Notes under the pieces: generated by a model
What the model saw: only the letters and a program-made list of their open reading frames with translations
The model's database searches: none
What the model was told of the DNA's origin: nothing
Source of the DNA: Prorocentrum cordatum
Lineage: Eukaryota > Sar > Dinophyceae > Prorocentrales > Prorocentraceae
Length of the DNA stretch: 64,000 bases
Reading direction: 5' to 3'
NCBI GenBank assembly: GCA_963575745.1
Contig: CAUYUJ010018316.1
Coordinates: 693,494-757,493 of the forward strand
Translations under genes and position numbers: made by a program
Shown here: piece after piece, positions 21,789-30,839 of the stretch
Position numbering within the stretch: position 1 is the first letter of the stretch
Layout: each line of letters opens with the position of its first letter

Positions 21789-22319
21789 GGCGGCGCACCG
21801 CCCATCGGTTGGACTTGTCCGCTGTGCTCCGCCCTTTGTTTTGTTTGACGTTTCCGTCGGCGGTGCACCGCCCATTGCCTGGTTGCACAATTTCGTCGGC
21901 GGCGCACCGCCCATGGATCGTCGTTGTCGGCGGCGCACCGCCCATTGTATGATTAGACAATTTCGTCGGCGGTGCACCGCCCATCGGTTGGACTTGTCGG
22001 CGGCGCACCGCCCAATTTATGATTGGGCAATCTCGTCGGCGGTGCACCGCCAATCGGTCGTCGTTGTCGGCGGCGCAGCGCGCATTGTATGGTTGCACAA
22101 TTTCGTCGGCGGCGCACCGCCCTTCGATCGTCGTTGTCGGCGGCACACCGCCCATTGCATGGTTAGACAAGTTCGTCGGCGGCGCACCGCCCATCGATCC
22201 TCGTCGTCGGCGGCGCACCGCCCATTGTTTGCATGTATATTCGTGAGCGCCACGCCGATCATTTGTTTTCCTTGTCGCGGCTGTCGCATCGCGCCGCGCG
22301 TTTTCGGCGGCGCACCGCC
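21789..22319. repeat. Hairpin array 2: thirteen motifs, exact 70-bp higher-order period
   Basis: Motif starts are 21789, 21859, 21898, 21929, 21968, 21999, 22038, 22069 (degenerate), 22108, 22139, 22178, 22209 and 22306. The spacings alternate 39, 31, 39, 31, so each 70-bp unit carries two motifs; seven units run from 21789 to 22209 without a length change. The stems stay GGCGG/CCGCC, and the loop is usually CGCA or TGCA. The array lies 190 bp upstream of the gene D start. Confidence 0.92.
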
Positions 22320-22505
22320 TGTTGTTCCAATTGTGTAGGCTGTGTTGCGCAGCCTTGTCCACTTCTCCAGAACCAACCTGCTCTCTCATCCGCCTTGCCC
22401 CTTGTTCCCTTTCATCCTCGCGCCGTGTTCTCGACAGCCGTTTTGCGCTGGCGCGCGGCCGCGGGGGCCGCGCGCGCGGCCGCGGGGGCCGCGGCGCCGC
22501 GGGCC

Positions 22506-24919
22506 ATGGCGGCCGCCGAGGAAGAGTCGCCCGTGCCCCCCTTCTTGCACGAGGGCGTCAAGTCACCCGCGCCGTCCGAAGACAGCTCGCAGGAAGAAGG
22601 CTCGAGGCCGCAGGCAGCAGACTCGTTCAAGAACGAGCCGCAGGAAGCAGGCTCGAGGCCGCAGGAGCTTGGTTCTGTGAAGGCCGAGGAAGGCGACACC
22701 TCGGCGGAGGCCAGTGCAGCTCCGCCTTGGCCCAAGGCCTCCTCGCCTGCGACTCCGCAGGAGCCCCCGCAGCGCGTGCCTGAGGAGGTCGCGGCCGCTG
22801 CGAAACCAAAGGCGGGGAAGGCGGGGCGGCCTCTCCTCAGGCGCCCCGCCGCCGTGCCGCCCGCCAAGCAGCCCCCGTCGCAGCGCTCGCTTTCTCAGTT
22901 CTTGACCGCGAAGAAGGGCGGCGGCGCGCCGCCTGCGAAGGCAAAGGCGAGCGCGGAGCCCAAGGCAAAGGCCAAACAGAAAGCGAAGAAGAAGCCAGCA
23001 GCGGCGGCACCTTCGACGGCGGAGGACGCAGCAGCAGGGGCGGACGAGGCAGAGCCACAGCAGCAGGCCCAGACGCAGCACGACAAGAAGTCGGTTGCAG
23101 CCTCGCAAGCACCGCCGGCAGCGGAGGAGGATGCAGAGCCACAGCAGCAGCGCCAGGATGCAGCGCCGACGGAGGCAGAGGCGGCAGCAGAGGAGCCGCA
23201 GGCCGCGCCCTCAGACACGTTCGAGGCCGCCACGGACGAAGCAAAAGATGACTACGGCCGCTTCACGACGGGCTACGACCCACCCTGTCCAGGCCCGACG
23301 TGCGCCAAGTGCGGTCGGGATGCGGAGAGCGTCCGCTTCAGGCTCGCCCAGAAGAGCGCCAACACGTGGTGGTGTGGGAGCTGCAACAGCAAGAGTTCGA
23401 TGGTGCAGCGCTGCTATGCGCACTGGCCACCGCGCTCGTTCGCTCTCATGCGCAAGGCGGACCAGCAGGCGTTCTGGCGCTCGATGGACGACCCTTCCAT
23501 TGAGAACAACGCTCAGTTCGAAGAGGAGCTGGTGAGGGTCCTCAGCGTCTCGAGGAAGGAACGCCTCACGGAGACCAAGGGCGGGGATTGGAAGCCCTTG
23601 TCCGTCTGGGCCCAGGAGGGGTACGACGCGGACGCCGTCCGTGCCAACAACGACGTGAGGTACAATTCCGACTTGAAGCAGGATTGTTACCGCATCCGCA
23701 TCGAGGGCAGCAGGCAGGAGAACATCGAAGAGACAGTGAGGCAGGAGCTCCGCCAGAACAGGAAGCCGCCGAGGCCATCCCCACCGAAGCATGAGAGAGC
23801 CGTGGAGCCACTCCCGCAAAAGACGCACCGCTCGCCGAGCGGTGGCTACGAGGGCCCCACAGGCGCTGGTCGCCGTTCGACGAGTCGGAGCGGCGACAGC
23901 GACTGTTCGCAGAACCGCCAGCTGAAGCGGGGCCACTCCAGCAGCGGCGACGGCGCGGACCGCTTCCCCAGCCGCGGCCGCAAGCGCAGCAGCCGCGGCC
24001 GCAGGGCGGACAGCCGCCAGAAGCACCGCTCTTCCAGAGGTTCCCGCAGAGCCGACGCGAAGGGCCGCCGCTCGAGGAGCCGCAGGGCGCACAGCAAGAA
24101 GGAGAAGGCCCGCTCGAGGAGCCGCAGGGCGCACAGCAAGAAGGACAAGGCCCGCTCGAGGAGCCGCAGGGCGCACAGCAAGAAGGACAGCCGCAAGACG
24201 GGTCGCTCCCAGTCTCGCGAGAAGCAGCGCTCGAGGAGCCGCAACGACCACGGCAAGAAAGGGAGGGACTCGCGCAGTCGCATCAGGAGGGAACGCAGCG
24301 AGCAGAAGCGTGTCCAGAAGGCCATCAAGGACCGCAAGGCGTTGGCGATGAAGACGCTGGAAAAGACGGGGTCCTGGGACGTGCAGCTCGCATCGCTCCT
24401 CGACGACGAGGACTGCTCCAGGGTGCCGACCTGGGCGGTGAAGAACGCGAAGGACAGCCACAAGGATCTCTCGAAGCTCAGGGAGGCCGCGAAGACCGCG
24501 CTCGAGGACCCCAGGGCGAGCTTGCCGTACGAGGCGAAGGCCTTGGAGGCAGCCCTCGCCGACGCAAAGACCGCTGTCGGTGGCCTGCGTTCGGCCATCG
24601 AGCACGCGAGCTGCTCAACGGCCTTTTCATCCATCGTGGATGGCGGTGCTCCGCCGATCGACCGCTCGACTGCCGATCGATCGATCGAAGATTTTGCTGA
24701 TCGACCGCTCGACCCATCGAGGATTTCGCCGATCGACCGCCGACCGATCGCGTTCGGATCGGTCGACCGCCGATCGATCGATCGACCGCCGATCGAGCGC
24801 CGTTCGATCGCGATCGACCGCCGATCGATCGCGTTCGACCGCCGATCGATCGCGTTTGCGCCCCGATCATCCTTCTACAGGCCAAGAAGTACAGCAAGAA
24901 GAACACCTCGAGGGACTGA
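22506..24919 (+). CDS. Transposon gene D: CxxC zinc-binding-like protein with Arg-Ser-rich tail
   Basis: Exon 1 is 22506-24620 and exon 2 is 24881-24919, giving 717 residues. The 260-nt intron starts GC and ends CTACAG; both exons start a codon with GCC at the junction. The start is the first ATG after the hairpin array. Residues 1-240 are disordered Ala/Glu/Pro/Gln/Lys-rich sequence. At about residues 260-292 lies a zinc-binding-like unit, CPGPTCAKC then WWCGSCN, followed by a conserved-looking segment (RCYAHWPPRSFALMRKADQQ). Residues about 470-610 are Arg/Ser-rich, with three copies of a 15-residue repeat around RSRSRRAHSKKDKA, as in nuclear RS-domain proteins. A helical C-terminal domain follows and the protein ends in AKKYSKKNTSRD. 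It is probably a nuclear nucleic-acid-binding protein of the transposon (inference). No enzyme domain is recognised. Confidence 0.75.
24621..24880 (+). other. Gene D intron carrying a hairpin motif and a GATCGACCGCC tandem repeat
   Basis: The intron begins GCCTTTTC and ends CTTCTACAG. It contains one hairpin motif (GGCGGTGCTCCGCC at 24642) and, from about 24656 to 24850, a tandem repeat of the palindromic units CGATCGACCGC and CGATCGATCG. The frame stays open through it by chance, but the residues become repetitive exactly at the proposed donor. Confidence 0.65.
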
Positions 24920-25106
24920 GCTCGGCGGCGGCTGCCCTGCTCAGTCCCCAGCCGCTGCGACGCGCGCTGGGGCGCGCTGGAGGCGCGCTGGAAGTCTGCC
25001 CCCGCCCGCGCAGACTTCCCTCGCATAGACAAAAACTATATTCCTCCGTGGTCCGCCTCCCTTTCCTCGTGCACGGCGTCCTTGTAGCCATGGTCCTCTT
25101 ATTTCT

Positions 25107-25376
25107 GGCGGTGCGCCGCCCATGGGCAGCATCCGCCGACGGCGGTAGTTTGCCTCCTGTCCACACCCCGCACTCTTCTGGCGGTACACCGCCCGTTGCC
25201 AGCCATCCGCCGACGGCGGTACTCCGCCTCCTGTCCATGCCCCGCACTCTTCTGGCGGTGCACCGCCCGTGTGCAGCCATCCGTCGTCGGCGGTACTCCG
25301 CTTCCTGCCCATGCTCAGGAGTCTTCTGGCGGTGCACCGCCTGTTGTCAGCCATCCGTCGTCGGCGGTGCCCCGCC
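25107..25376. repeat. Hairpin array 3: eight motifs, 73-74-bp higher-order period
   Basis: Starts are 25107, 25141 (degenerate), 25180, 25215, 25254, 25289, 25328 and 25363. Spacings are 34, 39, 35, 39, 35, 39, 35, again two motifs per unit. The two motifs in a unit differ in the loop: one is usually TGCA-like, the other TACT-like. It lies just upstream of gene E. The stretch 24920-25106 shows no gene. Confidence 0.9.
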
Positions 25377-25459
25377 ATCCGTCATCCGTTGTCACCCATC
25401 CGTCATCCGTTGTCAACCTTTTCCACCGCCTCACCCACCCTACTTCAACGGCTCGAAGG

Positions 25460-25641
25460 GCGCCCGCGGCGGCGCGCCAGGCGGGGGCGGCGCCATGGCC
25501 GAGCGATGGCCCCCTGCCGAGCGTCAGAGGCTGCAGGGGGCAGCGCTTCTGCGCCCGCGGCGGCGCGCCAGGCGGGGGCGGCGCCATGGCCGAGCGATGG
25601 CCTCCTGGCAAGCGTCAGAGGCTGCAGGAGGCAGCGCTTCT
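25460..25641 (+). repeat. 91-bp tandem duplication over the gene E start
   Basis: Two copies (from 25460 and 25551) of a sequence that includes GGCGCCATGGCCGAGCGATG. Each copy therefore carries an ATG, at 25495 and 25586. Because 91 is not a multiple of three, the two ATGs are in different frames; only the second joins gene E exon 2 in frame. Confidence 0.85.
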
Positions 25642-28068
25642 GCGGGGCGTATCGCGGGCGGCGCTGGACAGGTGCACGGAATCCAAAAATCATAATGCGC
25701 AATGTGTTTGAAGGATGTTTTGTTTGGTCGGCTTTTTCTTTTCAAAATGCCCAACCGATCTCCACCCGCCTTCCCCGCGCAGGGTGGCTCGCGTCCTGCT
25801 GCAGGACGACGACGAGCACGTGGCGGCGGCGACCGTGGGCGCCGACGTGGCTCGCGCGGTGGCGCCGCTTCTGGATGTTATCGAATTGCCGCGCCGAGAC
25901 GGTGGCCCAGCGTTCAGGTGGACTGTATGTTTGCCCGACAAGATCGTCCCCAAGCTGGCCCACGCGGCGGGGCCTTGGAGTGATCGGTTCTGGGCGGCGA
26001 TGCGGGTGTTTCCTTCGTCGCCATCGCAACCGTGGCGGATGCTGCTCTACCGCGACGACGTGGTCGTCGGCGCGCAGCTCAAAGCTGCCAACCGCAGGAC
26101 GTCCATTGTTGTGCACATTAGTTTTTTGGAGCTGGGCACATACCTTCAAGAAGAGGGCGCCTGGCCCCCGCTGGGAGTCCTTCGGTCAGAGGACAAGAAG
26201 GATATCACCGCAGCGGGCGTGGTGAGGGCCATCCTGCGGCGCCTCTTCCTCGGGCCAGGAGGCGGCGGTTTCGACGTCGGCGCGTCTCGGTTGCATTTCA
26301 AGTGCCACAGGCTGATCATGGACGAAAGCGCGGGCAAGGACACCTTCTCGTACAAGGGCTCCAGCGGTTGGCGGCCCTGCTGCAACTGCAAGAACGTCGT
26401 GCTCGACCAGGGGACTGGCGCCCTCAGCCGTTGGGACCCGTCTGGTTACCTGGTGGGTATCGCTTGCGTCGACGCCTCGAGGTTCGACCCGATGACTGCG
26501 GAGGCGTCGGGGGCGGGCAATGCGCGGCCGACGCTCGGCGAGTCCAGAGAGTTCACGAACGGACTTCGCGAACTCCCTGGAATTCGCGAGCGGAGTTCGC
26601 TCGGCCGGCTCCCGCCAAGGAGTTCGCGAAGGGGTACGACGAACTCGTGGAACTTCAACGCACGGCGAGTGCAGTGGCCTTCCAGAATCTCCAATCCGCG
26701 CACGGCATCACTGTGAACGAGTTCTCGTTGATGGCCGACGTCGAACTCCGACGCGTTTGCTCGCTGGACATGTACACGCGCGACCCGATGCACATCATCC
26801 TGGCGAGCGGAGGCACGTTCCAGGTGGAGGTGTTCTGCCTGCACAAAGCAGTGGCGCGCGTGATTCCAGACGTGTGGGATCGGTGGCGAACCGATTTCCA
26901 GCGCTGGGCCCCAGGCCGCGGCGGAGGGAAAGCTCCCGTGCATCTCTTCTCCCCTGCCAGGAAGAAAGCCTGCGTCGAGGCAGGGCATTTCGTCGGCTCC
27001 GCGTCGGACTGCCTCGCCGTCCTGCCGTTCCTCAGGAACTGGCTGCACGTGGATTTCTTGCCGCATCACGCGCCGTTCCTGCCCCAGGCGCGGTCCTTTG
27101 AGGCCATGTATGCCGTCATGGAACTGTACCTGGCGGCGAAACGCGGCGGCTGCCCAGACACGTTCGATGTTGATTTCAAGCGCCATGTCGGGTTGGCGCC
27201 AAGGAAACACGCGCGGGCCTACACGGACGCGTGGATCGTGCCTAAGCATCATTATCTTTGGCACGCAGCTGTGCAGGCGGCGGAGGATGGGTTGATGCTC
27301 GACTGTTTCGTGCTCGAGCGAAAACACAAGCTCATCAAGGACACCGCGGAGCACTACGACCGCTTGGGCGGCATGGACAAGGATGTGATCACCCAAGTTG
27401 TGGCTACGTACTTGCACGAGTCCTCGGCCGCGCCGCGCCAGTCGCACAAATGGTGGCCGACCCCTGAGCTCGACGGGATCATCGGGCAGCGCGGTTGGGG
27501 CCAAATGGGCTTTGGTGCACGCGCGAGCCTCCACGGGGGGCGCGCCTGCGGGGGCGCCTCTCGGGGCAACGCCGAGGCTCGCACGTGCACCAGGGCCTAT
27601 CCAGGCACGGCGCCATCACTTGTCGTCGAGCTGCTGTCGGCGGCCTCGTCTACGGCAGCGGGGACGTGTGGCTCGAGGGCGACGCCGCGTTCCACGTCCA
27701 CTGCGTGGCGGTGGCCGCGGGGCGCTCCTACCTCATCGTGGAGCCGCTGGACCTGGCGTCGCGGCCTGCGCCTGGGGAGTCCGCGTGGCGGCCACGAGGA
27801 GGACCGAGCTGTGCAAGGAGGAGGGAGGGGGAGGAGGGGAGGGAGGGGGAGGAGGAGGAACAGGGGGACGAGGAGGAGGGGAGGAGGAGGGGGACGAGGA
27901 AGGAGAGGAGGAGGAGGAGGAGGAGGAGGAGGGGGACGAGGAGGATGGGATGGCCCACTACGCCGCCGCCCCATAGGATGCGGCGCGCTGGCTGCTGAGG
28001 ACGCCCCGCGGGCGCCTGCGGCGTACACCCGCCGAGCCGAGGACGGGTCGGTCCGCGCGCTGGTGTAA
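25586..28068 (+). CDS. Transposon gene E: transposase-like protein, frame broken
   Basis: Exon 1 is 25586-25671 (MAERWPPGKRQRLQEAALLR...), then a GT-AG intron of 111 nt (25672-25782), then a long exon. The central domain reads WRMLLYRDDVVVGAQLKA..., HFKCHRLIMDESAGKDTF and SSGWRPCCNCKNVV (about residues 115-235). I recall similar sequences recurring in dinoflagellate gene sets and regard them as DNA-transposon transposases, with a Cys motif reminiscent of KDZ or Plavaka proteins; that family link is unproven. The frame shifts near 26500-26620 into VELQRTASAVAFQNLQSAHG...DAWIVPKHHYLWH, and again near 27540-27600 into GGLVYGSGDVWLEGDAAFHV. These may be short introns I cannot place, or real breaks. 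The end runs into Glu/Arg-rich simple sequence (27820-27950), so the stop (28066) is uncertain. As the likely mobilising enzyme it defines the element. Confidence 0.65.
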
Positions 28069-28081
28069 AACGCGCGCGCGC

Positions 28082-28163
28082 GGCGGTGCACCGCCTGGCG
28101 GTGGGCCGCCTGTTGTAAAAAATCACGTTCGCGCGGCGGTAGCCCGCCTGGCGGCATCCCGCC
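28082..28163. repeat. Four hairpin motifs downstream of gene E
   Basis: GGCGGTGCACCGCC at 28082, GGCGGTGGGCCGCC at 28097, GGCGGTAGCCCGCC at 28135 and GGCGGCATCCCGCC at 28150. All keep the five-base stem, and three have unusual loops. They close the coding part of the element, about 115 bp before the inner terminal repeat. Confidence 0.85.
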
Positions 28164-28277
28164 TGGGGAAAAGGAGGGACGGAGAGGAGGGGAACGGGAG
28201 CGGGGCCCCGCAGGCTGCACGGATCGATGGCGACGCCGACGCGTTTTTGAAAGCGCCCCCGCCCCCCATTTTCCATA

Positions 28278-28426
28278 CGAAAAAGCAGACTTATCGGACT
28301 TATAAATTAGATATAAGTTACATATAAGTAAGATATAAGTAAACTAGTTTTGATGAAGATGCTAGATATAAGTAAGAAGAAGTAACATACATGCAGCATG
28401 TAACATACGTCAACGCCATCACCAAA
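28278..28426 (-). repeat. Right terminal region of the transposon
   Basis: This 149-bp region is the mirror of the left end: inner 25-bp inverted repeat at 28278-28302, an AT-rich middle with repeated ATATAAGTA-type motifs, then the outer 18-bp repeat at 28409-28426. It is about half the length of the left terminal region; the middle part differs, while inner and outer repeats are exact matches. Confidence 0.85.
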
Positions 28427-28430
28427 GTGC
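28427..28430. repeat. Right target-site duplication GTGC
   Basis: Second copy of the 4-bp repeat. The satellite sequence CGGCCCGAGC resumes immediately after it, in register with the left flank. Confidence 0.8.
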
Positions 28431-29185
28431 CGGCCCGAGCTCCGGAATCGGCCCGGACGGCTTCCCGGGCGCCGGAAGCAGAAATTTAGCATTTTCGAAA
28501 GAAAAATGTGTATTGGAATGGCCTTTTTTCGGCGCCGCCTCGGAACTCGATTTTCCGGCGCCCGGGCGCCGGCTCGGGCGCCGACCCGGGCGTCCGGCCC
28601 GGGAGCCGAGCCGGGTGCCGGCCCGAGCTCCGGAATCGGCACGGACGGCCTCTCGGGCGCCGGAAGCAGAAATTCAGCATTTTCGAAAGAAAAATGTGTA
28701 TTGGAATGGCCTTTTTTCGGCGCCGCCTCGAAACTCGATTTTCTGGCGCCCGGGCGCCGGCTCGGGCGCCGACCCGGGCGTCCGGCCCGGGAGCCGGGCC
28801 GGGTGCCGGCCCGGGTGCCGGCCCGAGCTCCGGAATCGGCCCGGACGGCCTCCCGGGCGCCGGAAGCAGAAATTCAGCATTTTCGAAGAAAAATGTGTAT
28901 TGGAATGGCCTTTTTTCGGCGCCGCCTCGGAACTCGATTTTCCGGCGCCCGGGCGCCGGCTCGGGCGCCGACCCGGGCGTCCGGCCCGGGAGCCGGGCCG
29001 GGTGCCGGCCCGAGCTCCGGAATCGGCCCGGACGGCCTCCCGGGCGCCGGAAGCAGAAATTCAGCATTTTCGAAAGAAAAATGTGTATTGGAATGGCCTT
29101 TTTTCGGCGCCGCCTCGGAACTCGATTTTCCGGCGCCCGGGCGCCGGCTCGGGCGCCGACCCGGGCGTCCGGCCCGGGAGCCGCT
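28431..29185 (+). repeat. 188-bp satellite, right block
   Basis: Four nearly identical units, with the landmark GAAAAATGTG at 28501, 28689, 28888 and 29076 (spacings 188, 199 and 188; the 199-bp unit carries a small internal duplication). It continues the array left of the transposon in phase. The apparent 240-290 residue frames on both strands here are repeats of the unit, not genes. Confidence 0.9.
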
Positions 29186-29389
29186 CTCGGCGGCGAGCAA
29201 GAGCACCGAGCCCGAGTAAAAAAGGAGGAAGTCTCGAGCCGGAGCGTTGTTGTTGTTGGGGGGCCGGTTTTGGCGGAACCCCAAAACGCCTGAGCGTGAG
29301 CCTCAATTTCAGAGGAAATGCGGCCGGCGCCTCGGCGAGAGCGCCAGGGCGAATATAGGTGGTCCAACAATAATAATTGTTTAGTAATT

Positions 29390-29505
29390 AAGGTTCAACA
29401 ACAACACCAACAACAGCAACACCGACACCGACACCAACACCACCGACAACAACAGCATCAACACCAACAACAACAACAAGAACAACACCAACAACAACAA
29501 TAATC
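29390..29505 (+). repeat. (CAA)n-type tract
   Basis: CAACAACACCAACAAC-type sequence. The interval 29506-30176 shows no recognised gene, only short inverted and direct repeats. Confidence 0.85.
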
Positions 29506-30176
29506 CGCTTCGCGGAATTCCACTTCAACCACGCACCGAGCGACAATAAATGACCGTTCGGTTCAGCCCCATCACTCTGATATGCTGCATCATGCTGGTA
29601 GGATCCTCACGGCAGCTCGGGCGCATATAGATTGCTGACGAACGAAGCCACGTATCAACTTGTTGACGCCGCCCGCTGCTCAGGGACCTGTGGGGGGGGG
29701 GGTCGGCTAAGGTTGAGCAGGGACCGACCAGCCGCACTCTTATAGGTCTACCACGCATGTTTGTAGAACCAAACATGTGCTAATAACATAAGCAATGTTC
29801 TTAGATGATGAAGCAGATGTAAAACAAACAGGACAGTCTCAGAAGGACAGGTTCGCAGAAGGTTCTTAGGCGGGCCTATGGGCCAGCCAGGATGCCTAGT
29901 CACTGCTTGCTGAAGGGGGGGGGTCACATCGAACTGGGATCGCCGATAATTCGCCCACTGACCGGCCATAGGCCCCCGATAGCGAATCCTCGCGTTCCTT
30001 GGCGGGGTGGGGCTATCGCCCCCCTATCGGCGATGGACGGGCGACTGGAGGTCGAGGTCGACGCATCCCCCCTATGCCTATCCCCCCCTGTCGTTGCCCC
30101 AAACTTTGGTCATTCCTAGATCTGCCACCGTGCCGCTGGGCACGGAGTCGCATCTGCCCCTGAGCCCATCCACCCC

Positions 30177-30677
30177 CTAACGTTGCCCCTGATGACCGCG
30201 GTCGTTGCTGCCCCACAGCCAGAGACGACCGTCCTCGGTGCGGGCGGCGCTGTGGTAGCCCCCCGCCTTGGAAGGGCGCAGGGCCGTGCCCGCAAGAGGA
30301 GCAGACAGTGCAGACGGCAGACGCCCTCCCTGGCGGCTCTCCTGGAACCCCACCTGTAGTCTCGTCGCCCTGGGCGGGTCCGCCTCGGAGAACGGGTCGG
30401 GATAGACCCTGGGAGGGGTCTGCGGACCGATGGAGAGCGGACCGGGCGCCATCTCCACGGACCCTCCTCTGCAGCGACATCCTGGCCGGGCCCACCCTGG
30501 GCCCACGATCGGTGAACGTGTGCTCTCCGTGGCCAGGCCAGGAAAGCAAACATGGCACACCGATCCTGAGCCCGGCCAGGAGCGGCGCAGGTGTATACCC
30601 AGAACCCCCACGTTGTGATCTTCTAACAACGTAGAGCCCCAGAGATCCGGACTCCTTCCCCAGAGCCACCCCCTCAT
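30177..30677 (-). CDS. RCC1-repeat exon
   Basis: The minus strand frame ends GGYHSAARTEDGRLWLWGSN then DRGHQGQ, the diagnostic HSAA-x-x-x-x-G-x-x-W-x-W-G-x-N-x-x-G core of an RCC1 repeat. Upstream in the same frame is a plausible preceding blade (MAPGPLSIGPQTPPRVYPDP). The reading frame then meets TAG at a short direct repeat (CGTTGCCCC at 30092 and 30181) that could mark another small insertion. It lies downstream of, and may belong to the same gene as, the RCC1 exons at 31.2-32.4 kb. Confidence 0.6.
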   Translation of the reverse strand: MRGWLWGRSPDLWGSTLLEDHNVGVLGIHLRRSWPGSGSVCHVCFPGLATESTRSPIVGPGWARPGCRCRGGSVEMAPGPLSIGPQTPPRVYPDPFSEADPPRATRLQVGFQESRQGGRLPSALSAPLAGTALRPSKAGGYHSAARTEDGRLWLWGSNDRGHQGQR

Positions 30678-30839
30678 CCTGAGCCGCTTCTTGGGAGGCC
30701 ACTGGGCCTCCCAGGGTCCCCTGGAGGCCGACAGTTTCAGAAGGCTCCCCTGTTCCGAAGGGTCTGGTCATCTGTCCCTGCCCTTTGATGGGTGTTCGCA
30801 CACACATTCACATTCTGCTCAAAGTACCTCATCGTCTGC

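Larger units (their letters stand above)
14251..28426 (+). mobile_element. Giant multigene DNA transposon with compound terminal inverted repeats
   Basis: The two ends match in inverted orientation: 18 bp exactly at the tips (TTTGGTGATGGCGTTGAC at 14251-14268; its complement at 28409-28426), 22 of 23 bp if extended, and a further perfect 25-bp inverted match at 14509-14533 and 28278-28302. GTGC lies directly outside both ends (14247-14250 and 28427-28430), so the element looks like an insertion with a 4-bp target duplication. A 2-bp TG duplication with one more base in each end is equally possible. The flanks are two halves of one 188-bp satellite, which confirms the boundaries. Length is 14,176 bp. 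All five genes inside run on the plus strand, and the last encodes a transposase-like protein. About 41 hairpin motifs lie between the genes. Superfamily is unassigned: the ends do not fit the CACTA, hAT, PIF or piggyBac patterns I know. Gene E seems frame-broken, so this copy may not be active. Confidence 0.9.

Noticed and set aside
14719-22319. Regularly spaced palindromic repeats that look like CRISPR arrays
   Set aside because: The repeat is only 14 bp, the intervening sequences are themselves repeated, no cas-like gene is present, and the setting is eukaryotic.
28486-29370. 294-residue frame and four overlapping frames in the 188-bp satellite
   Set aside because: One repeat unit read in successive frames; no codon preference.
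29518-30180. Possible 80-bp insertion between CGTTGCCCC repeats (30092 and 30181) in an RCC1 exon
   Set aside because: The direct repeat is clear, but the RCC1 pattern does not resume convincingly on the far side.
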